A stretch of 45,638 nucleotides of DNA from Bacteroidota bacterium (GTDB lineage: Bacteria; Bacteroidota; Bacteroidia; Bacteroidales; Paludibacteraceae): contig JAFNAV010000041.1 of assembly GCA_017860345.1 (NCBI GenBank), positions 1-45,638 of the forward strand, read 5' to 3'. Positions 1-9,616 of this stretch are shown here, in pieces; the stretch's first letter is position 1; each line of letters starts with the position of its first letter. Position numbers and translations under genes: made by a program. The notes beneath the pieces are model-generated. The model was not told the DNA's origin. It saw only the letters and a program-made list of their open reading frames with translations, and searched no databases.

Positions 1-1710
1 CACAGCATTGTTTCCCCTGAATGAGAACGAAAGATTGCTTACCCCACCACTTACTTTGGCATAAGGCAGGTTTTGTTTAATCCATCGGGTAGCGTTAATA
101 AAATCAACCCCATAGTTATTATGTTCCTCAATACCTGTGGCAATAGCCAGTACGTTGGGGTCGAAAATAATATCCTGAGGTGGAAAATTAGCTTTCTCAA
201 CCAATAAATGGTATGCTCGGTTGCAAATTTCTTTCTTACGCTTAAAACTGTCGGCCTGCCCTTTTTCATCAAAAGCCATTACCACAGCGGCAGCTCCGTA
301 AGCTCTTATTTTCAGGGCTTTTTCGATAAAATCTTTTTCGCCTTCTTTCAGGCTTATCGAGTTTACAATGCATTTGCCCTGTACGCATTTTAGCCCAGCT
401 TCAATCACGTCCCATTTTGATGAGTCGATCATAACCGGAACTCGGGATATTTCGGGTTCAGAAGCTACGTAGTTCAGAAAAGTTGTCATTTCCTGTTTGG
501 CATCAAGCATGGCGTCGTCCATATTGATGTCAACTACCTGAGCACCACCTTCAACCTGTTTACGCGCAATAGTAAGCGCCTCTTCATACTTTTTTTCGTT
601 GATAAGCTTCAGGAACATGCGCGAGCCGGCAACGTTGCAACGTTCGCCAATGTTGGTAAACAATGTTTCGTTGTTGATTACAAGCTCCTCAAGACCCGAA
701 AGTTGAAGGTCGGCAGGTGCCTGACCTGGCTTTCTTATTTCAGCATGGGCAATTAAGCTCACATATGCTGCAATATGCTGAGGAGTGGTACCACAGCACC
801 CACCAATAATATTGACCAATTTTTCATCAAAATATTCTTTCACCTGAACGGCCATAGTCTCAGGAGTTTCGTCGTATTCGCCAAACTGATTAGGCAAGCC
901 TGCATTAGGATAAGCGCTTACATAGCACGGGGCATGCTCGCTTATTTCCTGCAGATAAGGCTTCAGATCCTTGGCGCCAAAGGAACAGTTGAGCCCCACC
1001 GAAAGCATATTGACATGCGAAACCGACGCCAGAAAAGCCCTGATGGTTTGACCCGATAGCGTACGTCCGCTTGTGTCGGCCACAGTAGCCGATATCATTA
1101 GTTCTACCCTTTTGCTTAGCATAGTCATTGCTTTTTCGGCAGCGTAAACAGCTGCTTTTGCGTTCAGAGTATCAAAAATGGTTTCAATCAGCAGGGCATC
1201 CACACCACCTTCGATAAGGGCAAGGATCTGTTCCAGATAGGCCTCTGTCAAATCGTCGAACGACACAGCACGGTAAGCCGGGTTATTAACATCGGGCGAC
1301 ATCGAAGCCGTTTTGTTGGTTGGGCCTACTGCACCAGCTACAAAACGCGGTTTATCAGGGTTTTGCAACGTAAATTCATCGGCTGTATGGCGCGCAAGTT
1401 TAGCTGCTTGCAAATTAATTTCCCTGACAAATTCGCTCATGCCATAATCGTCCATCGAAACACGTTGTGCATTGAAAGTATTTGTTTCGATAATATCAGC
1501 GCCAGCCGCAAGATATTCGCGGTGAATACCACGGATGATGTCAGGTTGGGTGAGTACCAGCAGGTCGTTGTTCCCTTTTTGAAGAATTTCGCAATTTGCA
1601 AAGCGCGAACCACGGTAATCAGCTTCGGCCAGTTTATGGCGCTGAATCATGGTTCCCATTGCACCATCCAGTATCAGGATGCGGTTTTCGAGTTCGGTTC
1701 TGAGATTCAT
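1..1710 (-). CDS. metH: Methionine synthase MetH, N-terminal part, cut by the window edge
   Basis: Cobalamin-dependent methionine synthase moves a methyl group from 5-methyltetrahydrofolate to homocysteine in the cytoplasm. About 570 codons are visible from the ATG at 1710; the C-terminal cobalamin and reactivation domains lie beyond base 1. The N-terminus reads [15 protein letters not shown], typical of the homocysteine-binding barrel. Its zinc ligands are visible in GLNCSFG (about residue 240) and [10 protein letters not shown] (about residue 305). The pterin-binding barrel follows, with [10 protein letters not shown] near residue 355. The gene reads leftward and is separated by about 200 bases from the next leftward gene. 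No frameshift is seen in the visible part. The family call is secure; presence of the C-terminal domains cannot be judged. Confidence 0.95.
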   Translation of the reverse strand, partial: MNLRTELENRILILDGAMGTMIQRHKLAEADYRGSRFANCEILQKGNNDLLVLTQPDIIRGIHREYLAAGADIIETNTFNAQRVSMDDYGMSEFVREINLQAAKLARHTADEFTLQNPDKPRFVAGAVGPTNKTASMSPDVNNPAYRAVSFDDLTEAYLEQILALIEGGVDALLIETIFDTLNAKAAVYAAEKAMTMLSKRVELMISATVADTSGRTLSGQTIRAFLASVSHVNMLSVGLNCSFGAKDLKPYLQEISEHAPCYVSAYPNAGLPNQFGEYDETPETMAVQVKEYFDEKLVNIIGGCCGTTPQHIAAYVSLIAHAEIRKPGQAPADLQLSGLEELVINNETLFTNIGERCNVAGSRMFLKLINEKKYEEALTIARKQVEGGAQVVDINMDDAMLDAKQEMTTFLNYVASEPEISRVPVMIDSSKWDVIEAGLKCVQGKCIVNSISLKEGEKDFIEKALKIRAYGAAAVVMAFDEKGQADSFKRKKEICNRAYHLLVEKANFPPQDIIFDPNVLAIATGIEEHNNYGVDFINATRWIKQNLPYAKVSGGVSNLSFSFRGNNAV

Positions 1711-1815
1711 TTTTTTGTATCAATTAGTTCGTAACAAGTAAAATATCACCATCCATATACTTCAGCATAAAGTGATAAATTAGCACGTTAACACGAACTG
1801 TTATTATTTAGGTGT

Positions 1816-1823
1816 GCAAAGAT
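1816..1823 (-). promoter_or_regulatory. Promoter -7 element for metH
   Basis: Reading leftward, TATCTTTG fits the Bacteroidota TAnnTTTG box, about 105 bases before the metH ATG. No convincing TTG box at the right spacing was found. I looked for a SAM or cobalamin riboswitch in the 100-base leader and could not recognise one. Confidence 0.45.
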
Positions 1824-1917
1824 AACTCTATTTCAACAAATACGACCCCATTCGGTTCAGCGAAAAGGGTCGTAATGAGTAATTTGTGTGGTATTTAACC
1901 GTATGTTTATTCCATTT

Positions 1918-3216
1918 TTATTCTTCGGTTAAAAACAAGATCATTTTTTCGACAGCTTTTTCGCATACGGGGCAGAATGCCGGAGCGTTGTTTGTGCGCA
2001 TTCGGCAGTCGTAGGCAGGCCGGTACATTCCTTTGGTCATATATCCTGCCCCTTCAAAAACACCTACAGGAATCTTTTTTGTATCCTCATTCACCGGTGT
2101 TGGCGTTGGAGTTCCTTCAGGAATCAGCTCTTTCCATTTTTTTTCAAAATGCACCAGCGATGTAATATTAGGCTCCCAGGGTTCTTCTTTTGTGTCGTAC
2201 ATATCGTCCAGCACATCGGGTTTGTCGTAAAAATACTCGTCGGCCAGTCCTGCAAAAGAATGTCCGAACTCATGTACCACTACCTCTTTCTGAGCCCGGT
2301 TACTATCGGCCGAGGCCAAAGCATAAAAGTTATAAATGCCACCACCACCGTATGTTGCGGTATTGGCCAAAATGTAAATGGCATCGTAAGGAACCAGCGA
2401 AGCATAATCGCGGATAGCAAAAACGTTTTGCGAAGTAAGGTATCGGGGTTCGTAAAAAGTGTAGAAATGCGAACCTACAGCCGTGTTTTTCCACTCATCT
2501 TTGTGCGGCATGCTTATGCCCGAGTTTTCGGATACGGCGGCTATGGCATAAACATTAATGCGCGATTTGTAAGATTTGAATGGCTCGTGTGAGAGCAAAC
2601 TTTCGGCAAGCTTTAAAGCATCTTTATAAAATTTCTTTTGTTCTTTAGCAGTATATCCTTCGGCAATTACTGCTATATCTATGGCACGTTCGGGAAGTGC
2701 TGTTTTGTATATTTCTTTTACGGGAACAGTGGGCGGGTTGTATCGTCGTATCAATTTATCTGATGGGTTCAGATTAAACTGCAGCAAGGGTTCCCATGTG
2801 GTAAAGCCCCGGCGCTTTTCAATACTTACTACCACCGGTTTTTTTGGATAAGGAAACTGTATGGATTGTTCAAAGCTTTTCTGTAGGTGTTTAGCTTCGT
2901 CGCTGGTTTGCCATTCAAAGTACAAGGTGCTGAATCCGTCGGTATAGATTAGATTTCCCGAGATACTATCGGTAACCCTGAAACGGTATTCGCCTAAATT
3001 CAAATCAGAGGACAGATGTGAGCGTCGTCCGCCCCAGTAGGGTTCTTCTTTTATTTTATCCAGAAATGCGGAGGTGTTGTTTTTGTTGCCACAGAATAAA
3101 AAATCAACGCGACAGGCCTTGTCAGTGAAGTAGTTGTTGAAATCCTGTGCACCGGCTGTGGTTATAAAAATAAAAAAGAGGAAAATACTGATGAAAATTT
3201 TTCTCATGGGACTCAT
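1918..3216 (-). CDS. Secreted M64-family zinc metallopeptidase
   Basis: The protein is 432 residues from the ATG at 3216; a TTG five codons upstream is also possible. A hydrophobic signal segment (IFISIFLFFIFITTAGA) precedes the mature start, so it is exported. Around residue 315 the zinc-binding motif HEFGH is followed by SFAGLADEYF, the extended HExxH..G..DE pattern of the IgA-peptidase M64 family. The C-terminus has two cysteine pairs (DCRMR..., AFCPVCEK). M64 members cleave protein substrates outside the cell; the substrate here cannot be told. It reads leftward, upstream of metH and with its own spacing, so it is probably a separate unit. Family call firm, substrate unknown. Confidence 0.88.
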   Translation of the reverse strand: MSPMRKIFISIFLFFIFITTAGAQDFNNYFTDKACRVDFLFCGNKNNTSAFLDKIKEEPYWGGRRSHLSSDLNLGEYRFRVTDSISGNLIYTDGFSTLYFEWQTSDEAKHLQKSFEQSIQFPYPKKPVVVSIEKRRGFTTWEPLLQFNLNPSDKLIRRYNPPTVPVKEIYKTALPERAIDIAVIAEGYTAKEQKKFYKDALKLAESLLSHEPFKSYKSRINVYAIAAVSENSGISMPHKDEWKNTAVGSHFYTFYEPRYLTSQNVFAIRDYASLVPYDAIYILANTATYGGGGIYNFYALASADSNRAQKEVVVHEFGHSFAGLADEYFYDKPDVLDDMYDTKEEPWEPNITSLVHFEKKWKELIPEGTPTPTPVNEDTKKIPVGVFEGAGYMTKGMYRPAYDCRMRTNNAPAFCPVCEKAVEKMILFLTEE

Positions 3217-3386
3217 ATTTTGAAAGCGCAAATTAAATCAAAATAAACGAGAAACTAACGCCCACTTTTCAGTATTTTTCTCTGCATCGCGCAGATACCC
3301 CTCTTTTTTCTTTGTTACTAAACTTCTTTTTATATATCCTGAAAAAACTAAAGCCTTCTTTTATTAGACAAAATAGAGTTAAAAAT

Positions 3387-3800
3387 CTATGATTTCTTTA
3401 CTGATTTAATTTCGGGAAACACATTTACCTCGCCAAGCAGAATCGTATTTTCGAACAGTAAAATTTTTCCGGTCTCGATAATTTCATTGTCCTGCGTTAC
3501 GGTAATCACTCTGGTGTCGTCGGTTTGATAACCTACCATGCGTACCGAAAGAATGTAAGTGCCTGGCAGTATATTACTTATCTCGAAATTACCTTTATTG
3601 TCGCACATATCGCCCTCTACAATTTGCATGTTTTCAGGGTTGATAATCATGGCTGTGGCGTAATGAGCCACTTCGTTGTTCTGGTTGAGTATTTTGCCCT
3701 TAATTACTGAGGCTGCACTCACAATATTTGAACCAAATGTAAGCATTAATCCTAATGCGAACAGGATTTTTTTGTTTTTTAAATAATTTATACTTTTCAT
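3387..3800 (-). CDS. Stand-alone carboxypeptidase-regulatory-like domain protein
   Basis: The protein is 137 residues from the ATG at 3800, with a signal peptide (ILFALGLMLTFGSNIVSA) followed by one beta-sandwich domain (VIKGKILNQNNEVAHYATA ... GNFEISNILPGTYILSVRMVGY). This is the CarboxypepD_reg-like domain that normally opens TonB-dependent receptors. It is clearly paralogous to the first 125 residues of the receptor encoded immediately upstream (3884-6298), down to the pattern GxxxI..ILPGxYILSVxMxGY. It ends after a TonB-box-like region (LLGEVNVFPEIKSVKKS) with no plug or barrel. Probably co-transcribed with the receptor. It may be a duplicated fragment or a small periplasmic partner; function unknown. 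Confidence 0.75.
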   Translation of the reverse strand: MKSINYLKNKKILFALGLMLTFGSNIVSAASVIKGKILNQNNEVAHYATAMIINPENMQIVEGDMCDNKGNFEISNILPGTYILSVRMVGYQTDDTRVITVTQDNEIIETGKILLFENTILLGEVNVFPEIKSVKKS

Positions 3801-3883
3801 ATTCAATAAATTTTATTTTAATAATTAATGTTTGTTTTTCTTATGTTTAATTCATGCGTTTATCGTCACTAAATTGTCGTTTC

Positions 3884-6298
3884 TTATTTGTTGCTGCGGT
3901 TTTGCTCTTCGCTCGATGATGTTGAGCGGTTCGAGCGGGTTTTGAAGTTGTCTTTACCAAAGCGGTAGCTAAAGGTAAGATTAACCTTTCGGGAATCCCA
4001 ATGATTCATTACGTCTATGTCCACGTTGTCATGACGGGCATAAGCTCCTCCGTTGGCGGTTTTAAAAATATCCGAAACCGACAGTTTCACAATACCCTGA
4101 TCTTTCAGAACTTTCTTCTGGAATCCTAAGTCAATTGTATATCTTGGCAAGATTATAATGTTGCTAATAAGTTGCTTTGACATATAATTGGCCGAGATTT
4201 CCATATCTACTTTGTATGGCAGATTAAAGTTGTTGCTCATATTGGCTATAAAACTTGGCATATCCAGCGTTTCGGTGTTGCCATCTTCCAAACGAATGGT
4301 TTTATACATTCCGGTAATAGTTCCGTTCAGATGCCACCATTTAGTAGGCTGAAACTGAAATGTTTCTGATATATTCATGTCTACTGAGTTGCTCAGGTTT
4401 TCGTTGGTTTGGTATACGGTTTTTTCCTCATCGTTCTGACGGATTATTTCGGTAAACATGCCTTTAGTATAGTTTACACCTACCGAAGTAATCAGAGCAT
4501 TTTTATAATTATGGCTGATACCTGCCGAGTGTGTAAACTGTGGCCGAAGGTTAGGATTACCAACATTGTACGTGTAGGGGTCTACCATCCATTTGAAAGG
4601 GTTCAGGTTGTGATAGCTCGGGCGTCCGATGCGGTAGCTGTATTTCAGGTTCAGCGAGTGTTTCTCGGTCAGCTGTTGTTGCACAAAAAACGATGGAAAT
4701 AGTTTCAGATACGAAGTATCATTTACCTGATTTGTATATACCGATGTTCCTTTAGAAATTGTGTTTTCAAGTCTCAAACCCAATTGCAGGGTAGTTTTTT
4801 TCAGTTGAGCACGTGCATTGATGTAGGCAGCCTGTATATCTTCTTTGTACGTAAAGTGGTCGTGCTGATTCATATATCCGCTCATGTCCATATAGCTGTC
4901 GGTATTTACAAAGCTTGCTTTTAATCCGGCTTCAAAATTCAGATTTTTACCTACCGGCAACACATAGTCGAGTTTTGAGGTAAGGATTTTAATATCGCTA
5001 CCTTGGTTTTTTTCAACCGAAAGGTCATGATGTAAGTCGTTTTGCTGCGAATCATAGTATTTACCATCCTGATTATCTGGACTATTGAATTTAAACCATG
5101 CATAGTCGGCATCGAACGATAATGATTGACCGGTAGAGTCGATATCCCATTTGTAATTCAGGTTATAAGTGGCATTTCTCCAGCGATTTTCGGATGTGGA
5201 GCTGCTAATCAACGTAGAGTCAATGTTTTTATATTTATCAGCAAAGTCAGTGGAGCTTTTGTCGGTGTTTTCATTGCTTCCGCTATTGCCTCTGAACATG
5301 GCGCTTAATACATGGTTTTTAGCAATATAATAGTCCAGGCCAAATTTATAGTTATGTGAGCTTCCATCATATTCACCATCATTATCAATCAGCTGATATG
5401 CTCCTGCCAGTGAAGTGCTTGTAAATCTGCGCGAAGCATCCATAGAATTTGTTCCAGCCCAGTTGTAATTGGAGTAGTTGCCATACAGGTTGAATTTATC
5501 GTATTTCATATTCAAATCAAGGCTTCCGTTCCAGCCAAATTTGCTTGCCATGGTTACACCCGCATTTACGCTTCCGTTAAAACCCGGAGTTTTATTGTGT
5601 TTGGTTTTTATATTGATAATACCTGAGTTGCCTTCAGCATCGTAGCGAGCCGACGGATTTTCAATAATTTCAATTTTGTCTACATTTTTTGCCTGCATGC
5701 CTTTCAACAGAGAAGCCAGTTGCGAAGCCGACACATAAGTTGGTTTGTCGTCGATAAGTACCTTTACTCCCTGCATGCCTTTCAGGCTGATATTATCACT
5801 ATTGTCGACAGTAACGCCCGGAAGTTTTTTGAGTATGTCGTATACGTTTTCCGACGCCGATGTAATGGATGCTTCAGGATTAATCACCATCTTATCTACC
5901 GATTGTTCGATAAATTGCTTTTTGGCGGTTACTACCACATCCTGAAGCATTTCAGTGCTTTCTTTCAGTATAATTTCTTTTACAATAACGCCCGGTTTTC
6001 CGTTAAGCTTCATTTTTTCTGTTTCGTACTTGTTGTACCCAAGCATACTAACCGACAGGATATATTCGCCCGGTTCAACTTTGGCAATGGCAAATTCTCC
6101 CTTTTCATTACAAACTTCCCCTTTCACAATTTCGTTGGTTAACGGACTAATCAATGTGGCAGTTGCAAATTCGATAGGATGATTTTTACTGTCGGTAACC
6201 TTTCCTTTTACCGTTGTAGTGTTTGCGGCCACCTGGCCAATTCCGGCTATGATTATCAAACTGAGAATAAATAAGCGATTAAAAATTTTTGCTTTCAT
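3884..6298 (-). CDS. TonB-dependent outer-membrane beta-barrel receptor
   Basis: The protein is 804 residues with a signal peptide ending near VAANTT, a CarboxypepD_reg-like domain (about residues 27-110), a plug domain (VVVTAKKQFIEQSVDKMV ... YDILKKLPGVTVD ... KVLIDDKPTYVSA) and a long barrel rich in aromatic strand patterns. The C-terminus (VNLTFSYRFGKDNFKTRSN) resembles the outer-membrane beta-barrel family of Bacteroidota rather than classical SusC. Such receptors import siderophores, peptides or glycans across the outer membrane using TonB energy. No SusD partner is next to it, so the substrate is unknown. A good promoter lies about 180 bases upstream. Confidence 0.9.
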   Translation of the reverse strand: MKAKIFNRLFILSLIIIAGIGQVAANTTTVKGKVTDSKNHPIEFATATLISPLTNEIVKGEVCNEKGEFAIAKVEPGEYILSVSMLGYNKYETEKMKLNGKPGVIVKEIILKESTEMLQDVVVTAKKQFIEQSVDKMVINPEASITSASENVYDILKKLPGVTVDNSDNISLKGMQGVKVLIDDKPTYVSASQLASLLKGMQAKNVDKIEIIENPSARYDAEGNSGIINIKTKHNKTPGFNGSVNAGVTMASKFGWNGSLDLNMKYDKFNLYGNYSNYNWAGTNSMDASRRFTSTSLAGAYQLIDNDGEYDGSSHNYKFGLDYYIAKNHVLSAMFRGNSGSNENTDKSSTDFADKYKNIDSTLISSSTSENRWRNATYNLNYKWDIDSTGQSLSFDADYAWFKFNSPDNQDGKYYDSQQNDLHHDLSVEKNQGSDIKILTSKLDYVLPVGKNLNFEAGLKASFVNTDSYMDMSGYMNQHDHFTYKEDIQAAYINARAQLKKTTLQLGLRLENTISKGTSVYTNQVNDTSYLKLFPSFFVQQQLTEKHSLNLKYSYRIGRPSYHNLNPFKWMVDPYTYNVGNPNLRPQFTHSAGISHNYKNALITSVGVNYTKGMFTEIIRQNDEEKTVYQTNENLSNSVDMNISETFQFQPTKWWHLNGTITGMYKTIRLEDGNTETLDMPSFIANMSNNFNLPYKVDMEISANYMSKQLISNIIILPRYTIDLGFQKKVLKDQGIVKLSVSDIFKTANGGAYARHDNVDIDVMNHWDSRKVNLTFSYRFGKDNFKTRSNRSTSSSEEQNRSNK

Positions 6299-6479
6299 TT
6301 GTTGTTGTTTTATTTCTTGTGTTTATTTTTATGACGATTGAAAAATAATAATATTACATCGTTTATCGATATTTTTTTTGTTTGACGCAATAAATTTTAA
6401 TTGGTAACAAAAATTCTCTTGTTTAAAGTAAAATTATTATTGTGTTTTTGAATTAGTGTATTAGTTTAATAGTACACTG

Positions 6480-6510
6480 CAAAAGTATGGCGACTTTTTG
6501 ATTCCCGCAA
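6480..6510 (-). promoter_or_regulatory. Promoter of the TonB receptor
   Basis: Reading leftward there is TTG, a 20-base spacer, then TACTTTTG, matching the Bacteroidota TTTG/TAnnTTTG consensus very well. The predicted transcript starts near 6473, giving a leader of about 175 bases. Confidence 0.65.
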
Positions 6511-6645
6511 TATTTTTGATGTTAATAAACGTTAATCCAATAAAATATTTTTATATACAATTATATATACCTATAAATCAACGCGTTGTGTTTTATGTAT
6601 TTTCCCTTAAAATATTGCTCCATAGAATGATTGAGAAAAAAAAGA

Positions 6646-6653
6646 TAACTTTG
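6646..6653 (+). promoter_or_regulatory. Promoter -7 element for the surface lipoprotein
   Basis: TAACTTTG fits TAnnTTTG and lies 22 bases before the ATG at 6676. The upstream TTG box is not well placed. Confidence 0.45.
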
Positions 6654-6675
6654 CAGTCGAAATTTATAAGTTAGT

Positions 6676-7548
6676 ATGATGGAGTTTTCAAAAAGTTGGT
6701 TACCTGTTGGCATAGTTACTGTTATGTTTTTTCTGAATTCGTGCAAAACAGAAGTGCCTGATTCTGACCTTACCTATTCGGAATACATTACTCAGGTGTT
6801 TGAGTATGTATACGGACCGGGGCAGCATGCAGTTATTGCACAAAGTACCGATACAGCTAATTTCACCGGCGAACCCGGTAATGGCTGGCTTTATCTTGGT
6901 GGCTTTGGTGGATATGTGGTGGCAGGTTTCGACCACAATATTTATAATCATACCGGTGCCGATTTTGAGGTATTGGCATTACAGGGAGCAATGCCCGAAC
7001 CCGCCGTGGTATATGTTATGCCTGATACCAATGCCGACGGTTACCCTAACGACACCTGGTACGAACTAAAAGGAAACCAGTTTGAGAACTCAAAGCGAAA
7101 CTATTGGGTAAAGTATTCTAAAGCTGCCAATGCAGAGTCAAATATCACCTGGGTTGATAGCGAGGGTGCCAGCGGAGAGCTTATAAGCGGATACGGCACG
7201 GCGACTTCGGCCGGATGGTGGTGGCCCGGTACTACTGCCAACGATATAACATTACGCGGTACCCGTTTGCCCGATTCGTATGAAAACAATCCGGTAAATG
7301 GCTCGCAATACTGGACTGTGCCCAAAGACCGCTTTACATGGGGCTATGCCGAAAACAATTACGGAACCGATTTCGACGCTACATCCTGGGGCAATAAATT
7401 AGATATTTCTAATGCTGTAGATGCTGCCGGCAATCCGGTTGAGCTTACGCATATCCGTTTTATCAAAATACAGACTGCTGTGTTTCAACAAGCCGGATGG
7501 ACTAACGAGGTATCGGCCGAATTAAGAGGCGCCAGAGAATTAAAATAA
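6676..7548 (+). CDS. Surface lipoprotein with a calcium-loop-like motif
   Basis: The protein is 290 residues. The N-terminus (VGIVTVMFFLNSC) is a lipoprotein signal with the lipid-accepting Cys at residue 23. The body contains GGFGGYVVAGFDH, MPDTNADGYPNDTWYELKG and DISNAVDAAGNPVELTHI. This arrangement is typical of a family of Bacteroidetes cell-surface proteins. DTNADGYPND looks like a DxNxDGxxxD calcium-binding loop. The family is usually annotated only as cell-surface or PKD-associated protein, and the ligand is unknown. The next gene, nspC, follows 51 bases later on the same strand, so the two may share a transcript without obvious functional link. Confidence 0.7.
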   Translation: MMEFSKSWLPVGIVTVMFFLNSCKTEVPDSDLTYSEYITQVFEYVYGPGQHAVIAQSTDTANFTGEPGNGWLYLGGFGGYVVAGFDHNIYNHTGADFEVLALQGAMPEPAVVYVMPDTNADGYPNDTWYELKGNQFENSKRNYWVKYSKAANAESNITWVDSEGASGELISGYGTATSAGWWWPGTTANDITLRGTRLPDSYENNPVNGSQYWTVPKDRFTWGYAENNYGTDFDATSWGNKLDISNAVDAAGNPVELTHIRFIKIQTAVFQQAGWTNEVSAELRGARELK

Positions 7549-7599
7549 GTTGTCCGGAATTAATTACATTCAATATCGTTATTTTCGTAAAAAATATTT

Positions 7600-8733
7600 A
7601 TGATAGATTATAATAAAATACCTTCGCCCTGTTATGTGCTCGATGAGTCGGCTTTTCGCAGGAACCTGGAGCTTATCAAATCGGTAAAAGACAGAGCCGA
7701 AGTGGAAATAATACTGGCATTTAAGGCATTTGCCATGTGGAGCGTTTTTCCAATAGTGCGCGAATATATTCCTTATTCTACAGCCAGTTCGCTGGCCGAA
7801 GCGCGTTTGGCTTACGAAGAAATGGGTAGCCCTGCGCATACTTACGGGCCGGCCTATACCGACCGTGAGTTTCCTGAAATAGTGAAATGCAGCAGTCATA
7901 TCACGTTCAACTCCTTGTCGCAGTTTGAGCGGTTTTATCCGCAAACGCAGTTTTACAACGTTTCGTGCGGACTACGCATCAACCCTGAATTTTCGGATGT
8001 AGAAACAGACCTTTACAATCCCTGTGCACCGGGATCGCGCTTGGGTGTGGTGGCCGGGCTGCTTGGCGATCAATTGCCCGAAGGAGTGGAAGGTTTGCAT
8101 TTTCATACGCTTTGCGAATCTTCATCCTACGATTTGGAAAAAACCCTGACGGTGGTGGAAGAAAAGTTCGGAAAGTATTTCAACCAGATAAAATGGCTGA
8201 ACATGGGTGGCGGGCATTTGATGACCCGCGAGGGATACGACATAGAACATCTGATTAGTTTACTTCAAAATTTTAAAGTCAGACATCCGCATCTGCAACT
8301 CATTTTGGAGCCGGGTAGCGCTTTTGCGTGGCGTACGGGTGTGTTAGTGTCGTCGGTGGTAGATGTGGTTGAAAACAAAGGAATAAAAACGGCAATGCTT
8401 GATGTGTCGTTTTCGTGCCACATGCCCGACTGTCTGGAAATGCCATACAAACCGGCCATAGTCGGCGCAACAGATGTGGCAGAGGGAAAGCCTGCATACC
8501 GGATGGGAGGAAATAGTTGTCTTTCGGGCGATTACTACGGATCGTGGTCGTTTGATAAGGAATTACAAATTGGCGACCGCATTGTGTTTGAAGATATGAT
8601 TCATTATACAATGGTAAAAACCACCATGTTCAATGGTGTGTCGCATCCGTCAATAGGTATGTGGACAACAAACAATGAGTTTAAGTTAATCCGCGAATTT
8701 GGTTACGAGGACTATAAAAACCGCATGTCCTGA
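7600..8733 (+). CDS. nspC: Carboxynorspermidine decarboxylase
   Basis: The 377-residue fold-III PLP enzyme decarboxylates carboxy(nor)spermidine in the alternative polyamine pathway used by Bacteroidota and Vibrio. The PLP lysine is K42 in LAFKAFAMW. Other family landmarks are YSTASSLAEARLAYEE, the LHFHTLCES segment, NMGGGHLMTR and LILEPGSAF, which bind the cofactor phosphate and substrate. The length matches the family. It starts at ATG 7600 and ends 15 bases before the convergent cdaA stop. Its usual partner, carboxynorspermidine dehydrogenase, is not in this window. Confidence 0.92.
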   Translation: MIDYNKIPSPCYVLDESAFRRNLELIKSVKDRAEVEIILAFKAFAMWSVFPIVREYIPYSTASSLAEARLAYEEMGSPAHTYGPAYTDREFPEIVKCSSHITFNSLSQFERFYPQTQFYNVSCGLRINPEFSDVETDLYNPCAPGSRLGVVAGLLGDQLPEGVEGLHFHTLCESSSYDLEKTLTVVEEKFGKYFNQIKWLNMGGGHLMTREGYDIEHLISLLQNFKVRHPHLQLILEPGSAFAWRTGVLVSSVVDVVENKGIKTAMLDVSFSCHMPDCLEMPYKPAIVGATDVAEGKPAYRMGGNSCLSGDYYGSWSFDKELQIGDRIVFEDMIHYTMVKTTMFNGVSHPSIGMWTTNNEFKLIREFGYEDYKNRMS

Positions 8734-8748
8734 TTGGAAACTTAAGGC

Positions 8749-9540
8749 TTAGTTCTGAAAACCCGACATTTCCTGCGACAGAAAATGCTCCAGCTGCTCC
8801 GGCTTTACGTTGAGGGTGAGTTGTCCGTTTATAGCCCAGGAGATGTGCCCGCTTTCTTCCGATACCACTATGGCAATGGCATCGGAATGCTCGGTTACTC
8901 CCAGCGCTGCGCGGTGACGTAGTCCGAGTCGTTTGGGAATACTCTGGTTTTTGGATATTGGCAGTATGCAAGCAGCAGCTTTAATGCTGCGTTTGGTAAT
9001 GATCATAGCACCATCATGTAAAGGGCTGTTTTTGAAAAATATATTTTCAATTAAACGGGAGCTGACAGTGGCATTGATTTGTTCGCCGGTTTGCGCGTAA
9101 AATTCCAAATCGTTTTCGCGGGTTAGTACTATCAGGCTACCGGTGTTCGATTTGGCCATATTCCGGCATGCCAGCACCAACTGCACAATGCGGTGGTCGG
9201 TAATTTCGGCTTCGACGCTTGTGTTACCAAATATTTTTTTCAGAAAATTAAATAGCTTCCAGTTTTTCTTGGAGCCAATGCGCGAAAAAAACCTGCGTAT
9301 TTCATCCTGAAAAAGCACAATAAGTGCAAATGCCCCCACGCTGATTACCCTGTCGAAGATACTGCCAAGCAGTTCCATCTTGAATACATACGAAACCAGA
9401 ATCCAGCATATCAGAAAAGCCATTATGCCAAAAAAAACATTGACTGCTCCGGTGCGTTTGAGTAGTTTAAACATCTGGTACAGCAATATAGCAACCAGAA
9501 AAATGTCAATTATATCTTTTATTCCGATAGGAAATCCCAT
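8749..9540 (-). CDS. cdaA: Diadenylate cyclase CdaA
   Basis: The membrane enzyme makes cyclic di-AMP from two ATP. It is 263 residues with three hydrophobic helices in the first 80 residues, then a coiled linker and the DAC domain. The catalytic DGA motif is at 176-178 (SPLHDGAMII) and RHR at 208-210 (RHRAALG). It follows folP by 76 bases on the same strand, an arrangement common in Bacteroidota, so the two are probably co-transcribed. c-di-AMP controls osmolyte and potassium balance in many bacteria. The enzyme appears intact. Confidence 0.93.
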   Translation of the reverse strand: MGFPIGIKDIIDIFLVAILLYQMFKLLKRTGAVNVFFGIMAFLICWILVSYVFKMELLGSIFDRVISVGAFALIVLFQDEIRRFFSRIGSKKNWKLFNFLKKIFGNTSVEAEITDHRIVQLVLACRNMAKSNTGSLIVLTRENDLEFYAQTGEQINATVSSRLIENIFFKNSPLHDGAMIITKRSIKAAACILPISKNQSIPKRLGLRHRAALGVTEHSDAIAIVVSEESGHISWAINGQLTLNVKPEQLEHFLSQEMSGFQN

Positions 9541-9616
9541 AGTGAATTAGTTTTTTTAGATGAAAAAGTTGTTTGAAAAAATCAAACAGGTTAATTCCTT
9601 TTTTTGCGAAAAATAT

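Larger units (their letters stand above)
6299..6675. other. Divergent intergenic region between receptor and lipoprotein
   Basis: This AT-rich, non-coding 377-base stretch separates the leftward TonB receptor from the rightward lipoprotein. It carries a promoter for each side, listed separately. The receptor leader is long (about 175 bases), leaving room for untranslated regulation, but no structure was recognised. Confidence 0.6.

Noticed and set aside
1710..1917. Possible riboswitch upstream of metH
   Set aside because: No SAM or cobalamin riboswitch core could be recognised; only a promoter-like box is supported.
8300..8971. Leftward frames inside nspC and across its end
   Set aside because: They overlap the coding sequences of nspC and cdaA, which have full family motifs; no protein-like pattern.
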